Below, piece after piece: positions 47,461-51,067 of a stretch of 51,067 nt of DNA (the stretch's first letter is position 1; every line of letters starts with the position of its first letter). The DNA lies in the NCBI RefSeq assembly GCF_029263155.1, contig NZ_JAJCYB010000012.1, positions 1-51,067 of the forward strand, given 5' to 3'. Under the pieces are notes generated by a model. The model saw nothing but the letters and a program-made list of their open reading frames with translations. It did not search any database and was not told where the DNA came from. Made by a program: the position numbers and the translations under genes. This DNA comes from Pseudonocardia sp. (lineage in GTDB: Bacteria > Actinomycetota > Actinomycetes > Mycobacteriales > Pseudonocardiaceae).

Positions 47461-49056
47461 TCAGGGCTCCCGGAGCGCGTCGCGCACCGCGGCGCGCAGC
47501 GCGGCGTGGCCCTCGCGCAGCCCGGCCCGCGTGGCCCGGACCTCCACGACGGTGATCCCGCGCGGCCGCGGGAGGGTGAGGCCGTCGACGGCGGACACGC
47601 GGTGCGTCGCCCCGAGCCCGGCGCAGAGGACCGCGACGTCGACGGCGTGCGGGGTGCCGAAGACCCGCTCGAAGGCGTGCGAGTGCTCCGCCGATCCCTG
47701 TTCCAGCAGGCCGAAGATTCCTCCGCCGCCGTCGTTGAGGACGACGATCGTCAGGTCGGGGCGCGGTTCGTCCGGGCCGATGACCAGGCCGGTGGTGTCG
47801 TGCAGCAACGTCAGGTCGCCCATCAGCGCGTACGCGGGGCCCCCGTGGGCCAGTGCGGCACCGATGGCCGTCGACACCGTGCCGTCGATGCCGGCCACCC
47901 CGCGGTTGGCCAGGACGGTCAGACCGGGGCGGGGGGCGGCGGCCAGCGCGACGTCACGCACCGGGTTCGATGAGCCGAGCACCAGCGCCGCCCCGTCGGG
48001 CAGTCCGGCCACCAGCGCGCGGGACAGGCGCAGGCCGGCGGGCGCGGCGGGGTCGTCGAGGGCCTTGTCCAGGGCCGCGGACGCGGACTCGTCGGCGGCG
48101 TGCCAGCGGTCGAGCCAGCCGGCGGGCGGGGTGAGGGCGGGCAGCGAGCCGACGGCACGGACGGTGCCGGGAACGTCGGTCCAGGCGCTGCCGTACTCGT
48201 CGGCCACCGCGTACACGGCGACGTCGGGGTCGGCGAGCAGGCGCTGGACCGGCCGGTGCAGGGTCGGGCGGCCGACGACCACGACCTGCGCGGGGCGGAT
48301 GGTGTCGAGCAGCCACGGTCCGGCCCGCAGCGCCCCGGGCCACACCGCCGACGACGGCTCGGCCACCACGGGAGCCGCCACCTCGAGCTCCGGCGCGCCC
48401 GAGCCGGCGATCACCAGCGTCGGGGCCGACGGGTCGAGCGGCAGCGGGGGCGCGCTCCGTACGGCCCGCGGCACCGACGTCCACGGCCGGTCGCCGTCCC
48501 GGCCGGGCGGGAACGCCGGGTCCGGGCCGGGGACGAGCGGTTCACCGAAGGGCATGTTCACGTGCACCGGGCCCGGCGGTGCACCCATGGCGGCGGCGAG
48601 CGCGCGCCCCACCAGCGACCGCCAGTGCGCGTTGCCCCCGGCGGTGACGCTCGTGGTTGCGAGCCGGACGGCGCCCCCGAAGATGCCGTCCTGCACGATC
48701 GTCTGGCTGGCCCCGGTCCCGATCAGCTGCGGCGGACGGTCGGCGGTGAGCACGACCAGCGGCACCCCGGCGTGCGACGCCTCCAGCACGGCCGGGTGCA
48801 GGTTCGCCACCGCGGTGCCGGACGTGGTGCACACCGGCACCGGCCGGCCGGACCGCAGCGCGAGGCCGAGCGCGAGGAACCCGGCCGTGCGCTCGTCGAT
48901 GCGCACGTGCAGCCGCAGCCGTCCCGCCGCGTCGGCGGCGTGCAGCGCGAAGGCGAGCGGGGCGTTGCGGGAGCCGGGGCAGAACACGGCGTCGGTGACG
49001 CCGCAGCGCACCAGCTCGTCGACGGTGACGCGGGCGTGCGCCGTCGAGTCGTCCAC
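47461..49056 (-). CDS. menD: 2-succinyl-5-enolpyruvyl-6-hydroxy-3-cyclohexene-1-carboxylate synthase
   Basis: The 531-residue ThDP enzyme of menaquinone synthesis adds the 2-oxoglutarate-derived unit to isochorismate. CGVTDAVFCPGSRNAPLAFAL, RIDERTAGFLALGLAL with the ThDP Glu, TTSGTAVANLHPAVLEASHAGVPLVVLTADRPPQL, and near the end MGDLTLLHDTTGLVIG and VLNDGGGGIFGLLEQG fit MenD. GTG 49056. It acts directly after the isochorismate synthase encoded 7 kb away. It converges on the response regulator gene, 9 bp apart. Confidence 0.94.
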   Translation of the reverse strand: MDDSTAHARVTVDELVRCGVTDAVFCPGSRNAPLAFALHAADAAGRLRLHVRIDERTAGFLALGLALRSGRPVPVCTTSGTAVANLHPAVLEASHAGVPLVVLTADRPPQLIGTGASQTIVQDGIFGGAVRLATTSVTAGGNAHWRSLVGRALAAAMGAPPGPVHVNMPFGEPLVPGPDPAFPPGRDGDRPWTSVPRAVRSAPPLPLDPSAPTLVIAGSGAPELEVAAPVVAEPSSAVWPGALRAGPWLLDTIRPAQVVVVGRPTLHRPVQRLLADPDVAVYAVADEYGSAWTDVPGTVRAVGSLPALTPPAGWLDRWHAADESASAALDKALDDPAAPAGLRLSRALVAGLPDGAALVLGSSNPVRDVALAAAPRPGLTVLANRGVAGIDGTVSTAIGAALAHGGPAYALMGDLTLLHDTTGLVIGPDEPRPDLTIVVLNDGGGGIFGLLEQGSAEHSHAFERVFGTPHAVDVAVLCAGLGATHRVSAVDGLTLPRPRGITVVEVRATRAGLREGHAALRAAVRDALREP

Positions 49057-49238
49057 GACCCGAGCCTAGTGCGGCCACCGGGGCGCGGCGTTCCACAGCA
49101 CCCGGCCCACCGGCCGACGGCAGTGATCAGCGCATCGGAACGCGCCACCGCCTCCGCGACGCCTGCGGGTTCCCATCCATCGATCACGCCGGGCCGTGAC
49201 CCCCGCGGACGACCGATCGGCCGGCACCGCACCGCTCG
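49057..49238. other. intergenic region upstream of menD
   Basis: This 182-bp region lies between the PIG-L gene end and the menD start, both on the minus strand. The menD promoter is probably here, but I see no clear boxes. Confidence 0.4.
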
Positions 49239-49958
49239 TCACATCGCGATCAGCTCGAACGCCGTGGCCAGCCGCGCGCCCGGCAGCCGCGCGCCGTCGG
49301 CCTCGGCCATCGGCCGGAGGAACGCCTCCGGGTCGGCCATGTCCCCGCCGAGCGCGGCGAGGTAGGCGGCGTGCGCAGCCAGCGAGGCGACGCCGCGGTC
49401 GAAGTGCGCGCCGACGTCGACGGCGTGCGAGTTGCGCGGCGACGCGGCCACCGCCACCCACCGCACCCCGCCCCACGGCTCGCCCGCGTCCGGGAAGAGC
49501 CAGCGGTTGCCCGCGTCCCGCACCGCGTCGACCGCCGCCCGCCCCACGGCCACGTGATCGGCCATGTTGTAGCCGACGTCGCCCGGCCAGTTCTCCCGGA
49601 AGTTCCCGGTGACCACCAGCTCGGGCCGGTGCCGCCGGATCGCGGCCGCGATGTCGCGCCGCAGCGGGACGCCGTAGGTGATCAGCCCGTCGGGGTGGTC
49701 GAGGAACTCGACGACCCCGACGCCCACCTCCGCGGCGGCCGCGCGCTGCTCGGCCTCGCGCAGCGGCCCGCACTCCGCGGGCGGCAGCGAGTCGATCCCC
49801 GCCTCCCCGCGGGTGACCAGCAGGTAGGCGACGTCCTTCCCCTCGGACGTCCAGCGGGCGATCGCCGCGGCACCGCCGTACTCCAGGTCGTCGGGATGGG
49901 CGACGACGGCGAGCGCGCGCTGCCAGTCGTCGGGCATGGGGGCGTAGGGCTCGGGCAT
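49239..49958 (-). CDS. PIG-L family zinc-dependent deacetylase
   Basis: The 239-residue protein carries [20 protein letters not shown] (zinc ligands His, Asp) and the third ligand His in [13 protein letters not shown]. The family removes acetyl groups from GlcNAc conjugates (MshB and Mca in mycothiol metabolism, PIG-L proteins); the substrate here is unknown. ATG 49958 has an AGG-rich stretch upstream. The longer frame toward 50192 is not conserved-looking. Confidence 0.88.
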   Translation of the reverse strand: MPEPYAPMPDDWQRALAVVAHPDDLEYGGAAAIARWTSEGKDVAYLLVTRGEAGIDSLPPAECGPLREAEQRAAAAEVGVGVVEFLDHPDGLITYGVPLRRDIAAAIRRHRPELVVTGNFRENWPGDVGYNMADHVAVGRAAVDAVRDAGNRWLFPDAGEPWGGVRWVAVAASPRNSHAVDVGAHFDRGVASLAAHAAYLAALGGDMADPEAFLRPMAEADGARLPGARLATAFELIAM

Positions 49959-50264
49959 GGCCCTGATCCTGTCGAGTCCGGGCGTCCGGGGGAATCTTCC
50001 GGGGATTGGAGTCGCTGTGGACCGGTTCGAGAGCAGGTGACTCAGGCCGTGGCCGACAGCCGCGCCTGGAAGCACGCGCGCTCGCCGGCCAGGCGGACAT
50101 GACAGGTCGCCGAGCAGGCCTTGCCTGGGCGCGGAGGGTGCCCTGATCATCGGCGAGGATTGCGGGTCGCCATGCCGATCTTTGTTCAACACGACACAGC
50201 CCCGAGCAGGGTGCGAGACCTCACCAGAGCGGCCGATCTCAGTGCTCTGAGCTGCTCAAACACC
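49959..50264. other. intergenic region between the PIG-L and DUF222 genes
   Basis: These divergent genes are separated by 341 bp. The right end holds the promoter and LexA box described separately. In the rest I see no gene or RNA; the region is less GC-rich near 50160-50260. Confidence 0.45.
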
Positions 50265-50293
50265 TTGTTGTCGAACTTCAGTTCGAGTACGAT
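50265..50293 (+). promoter_or_regulatory. promoter of the DUF222 gene, probably leaderless
   Basis: TTGTTG (50265-50270), a 17-bp spacer, and TACGAT (50288-50293) form a well-spaced sigma-70-type promoter. The predicted start of transcription falls at about 50300, the GTG itself, so the mRNA would be leaderless. Confidence 0.65.
50271..50286. promoter_or_regulatory. LexA (SOS) box
   Basis: TCGAAC-TTCA-GTTCGA matches the actinobacterial LexA box TCGAAC-N4-GTTCGA perfectly. It fills the spacer between the -35 and -10 boxes, so LexA would block the promoter until DNA damage. Confidence 0.85.
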
Positions 50294-50299
50294 GGAGAG

Positions 50300-51067
50300 G
50301 TGTCGGACAGCCCGCTCACCCTCGCGCACCGCCTCCTCACCGAGGCGGTCGACGCGCTGGCCGCCGCGGCCGGACCAGGCGCGGGAGACGCCGAACTGAT
50401 CTCCGCGCTCACCCTCGCCGAGGGCGCCGCGCGCCGGCTCGACCGCGTCGTCGTCGGCGCGCTGGCCCACCTGGAACGCCGCGGCACGTTCGCCGAGCGC
50501 GGCTACCGCTCCACCGCCGGCGCCCTCGGTGACCTGTTGGGCTGGGAACGCACCGACGCGAAGCGCCGACTCACCGCGGCCGAGCAGATCCGGCCGCGCA
50601 CCGGCCTCGACGGCACCGCTCTGCCGCCCCGCCTGCCCGCCACCGCCCAGGTGTTCGACGCGGGCGCGGCGAGCCTGCGTCACGTCGAGGTCATCGCCCG
50701 CGTCCTGGGCAGCGACGCCGCCCGGCGCCTCACCCCACAGGTGTGGGCCGGCGCCGAGACCCAGCTCGCCGCCTGGCTCCCCGACTGCACACCGGGCGAG
50801 CTGCAGGTCCGTGGCGCCCGGCTCGTCGACGCCCTCGACGCCGACGGCCCCGAACCCGACGACCGACCCCGCCCGGCGGTCAACGAGCTGCGCCTGCACC
50901 GCAACCCCGGCGGCACCGGCGGCACCCTCGCCGGCCGCTACGACGACGCCGCGATGTTCGACGCCATCGCCACCCTGATCGACGCAGGCGCCAGGCCGCG
51001 CACCGCCGACGACGACCGCACCCCCGCCACCCGCCAGGCCGAAGCCCTCGCCGACGCCTGCGGGTTC
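50300..51067 (+). CDS. DUF222 (13E12-repeat) family protein, 5' part, cut by the window edge
   Basis: 256 codons are open to the window end. It contains the DUF222 features LTLAEGAARRLDRVVVGALAHLERRGTFAERGYRSTAGALGDLLGWERTDAKRRLTAAEQI and LTPQVWAGAETQLAAWLPDCTPGELQVRGARLVDALDADG. Such proteins usually end in an HNH nuclease domain, which would lie beyond the window. GTG 50300 is the chosen start, directly after the promoter. It is under a LexA box, as known for several mycobacterial 13E12 genes. A fragment of a sister gene lies at 14854. Confidence 0.85.
   Translation, partial: MSDSPLTLAHRLLTEAVDALAAAAGPGAGDAELISALTLAEGAARRLDRVVVGALAHLERRGTFAERGYRSTAGALGDLLGWERTDAKRRLTAAEQIRPRTGLDGTALPPRLPATAQVFDAGAASLRHVEVIARVLGSDAARRLTPQVWAGAETQLAAWLPDCTPGELQVRGARLVDALDADGPEPDDRPRPAVNELRLHRNPGGTGGTLAGRYDDAAMFDAIATLIDAGARPRTADDDRTPATRQAEALADACGF

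Overview
This window comes from a very GC-rich actinomycete, most likely Pseudonocardia or a close relative (Pseudonocardiales). That placement is inferred from the strongly G/C third codon positions, the many GTG starts and GTGA/ATGA gene overlaps, the 14-gene nuo operon, menaquinone genes arranged much as in Mycobacterium tuberculosis (menD, DUF3592, mgtA, menG, a trans-polyprenyl synthase, htpX), a DUF222/13E12-family gene under an actinobacterial LexA box, and a KorAB 2-oxoacid oxidoreductase. No rRNA, tRNA, CRISPR array or insertion sequence was recognised.

Layout. 0.1-5.9 kb: htpX, a divergent PhyH-like dioxygenase and DUF5946 gene, a D-threonine-aldolase-like and a sugar-lactone-oxidase pair, a hotdog thioesterase and a crotonase. 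6-9 kb: korA-korB. 9.2-15 kb: a membrane Ser/Thr kinase, an OmpA-like plus small membrane protein pair, a degenerate esterase fused to a DUF5519-like domain, two small proteins, rarD and a DUF222 remnant. 15-32.2 kb (minus strand): nuoABCDEFGHIJKLMN followed by a polyprenyl diphosphate synthase. 32.7-40.7 kb: menG and two GT4 glycosyltransferases, then divergently an inositol-monophosphatase-like gene and an EamA transporter, an amidase, a DUF3592 protein and isochorismate synthase. 41-47.5 kb: a secretion locus with a TasA/CalY-like protein, a SipW-type signal peptidase, a secreted membrane-anchored protein, a TasA-like/RTX-repeat protein, a divergent signal-peptidase-like protein lacking the catalytic residues, and a two-component system. 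47.5-51 kb: menD, a PIG-L deacetylase and the 5' part of a DUF222 gene.

The central theme is the respiratory chain. NDH-1, the menaquinone enzymes and the prenyl-tail synthase sit together. A near-consensus Rex (NADH/NAD+ sensor) operator lies upstream of nuoA, so the operon is probably redox controlled. KorAB could feed reduced ferredoxin into the same chain.

The most unusual observation is a family of three 42-nt mini-cistrons. Each encodes a 13-residue peptide of the form MTAxxxLPAEAxx, carries a perfect GGAGG at a constant 7 nt from the next start codon, and ends in an ATGA overlap with the downstream gene. They precede korB, nuoM and the inositol-monophosphatase-like gene. Two also begin inside the ATGA stop of the gene before. 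A degenerate copy appears to be fused in frame to NuoH. I know of no named element that fits them; they look like a dispersed translational-coupling cassette.
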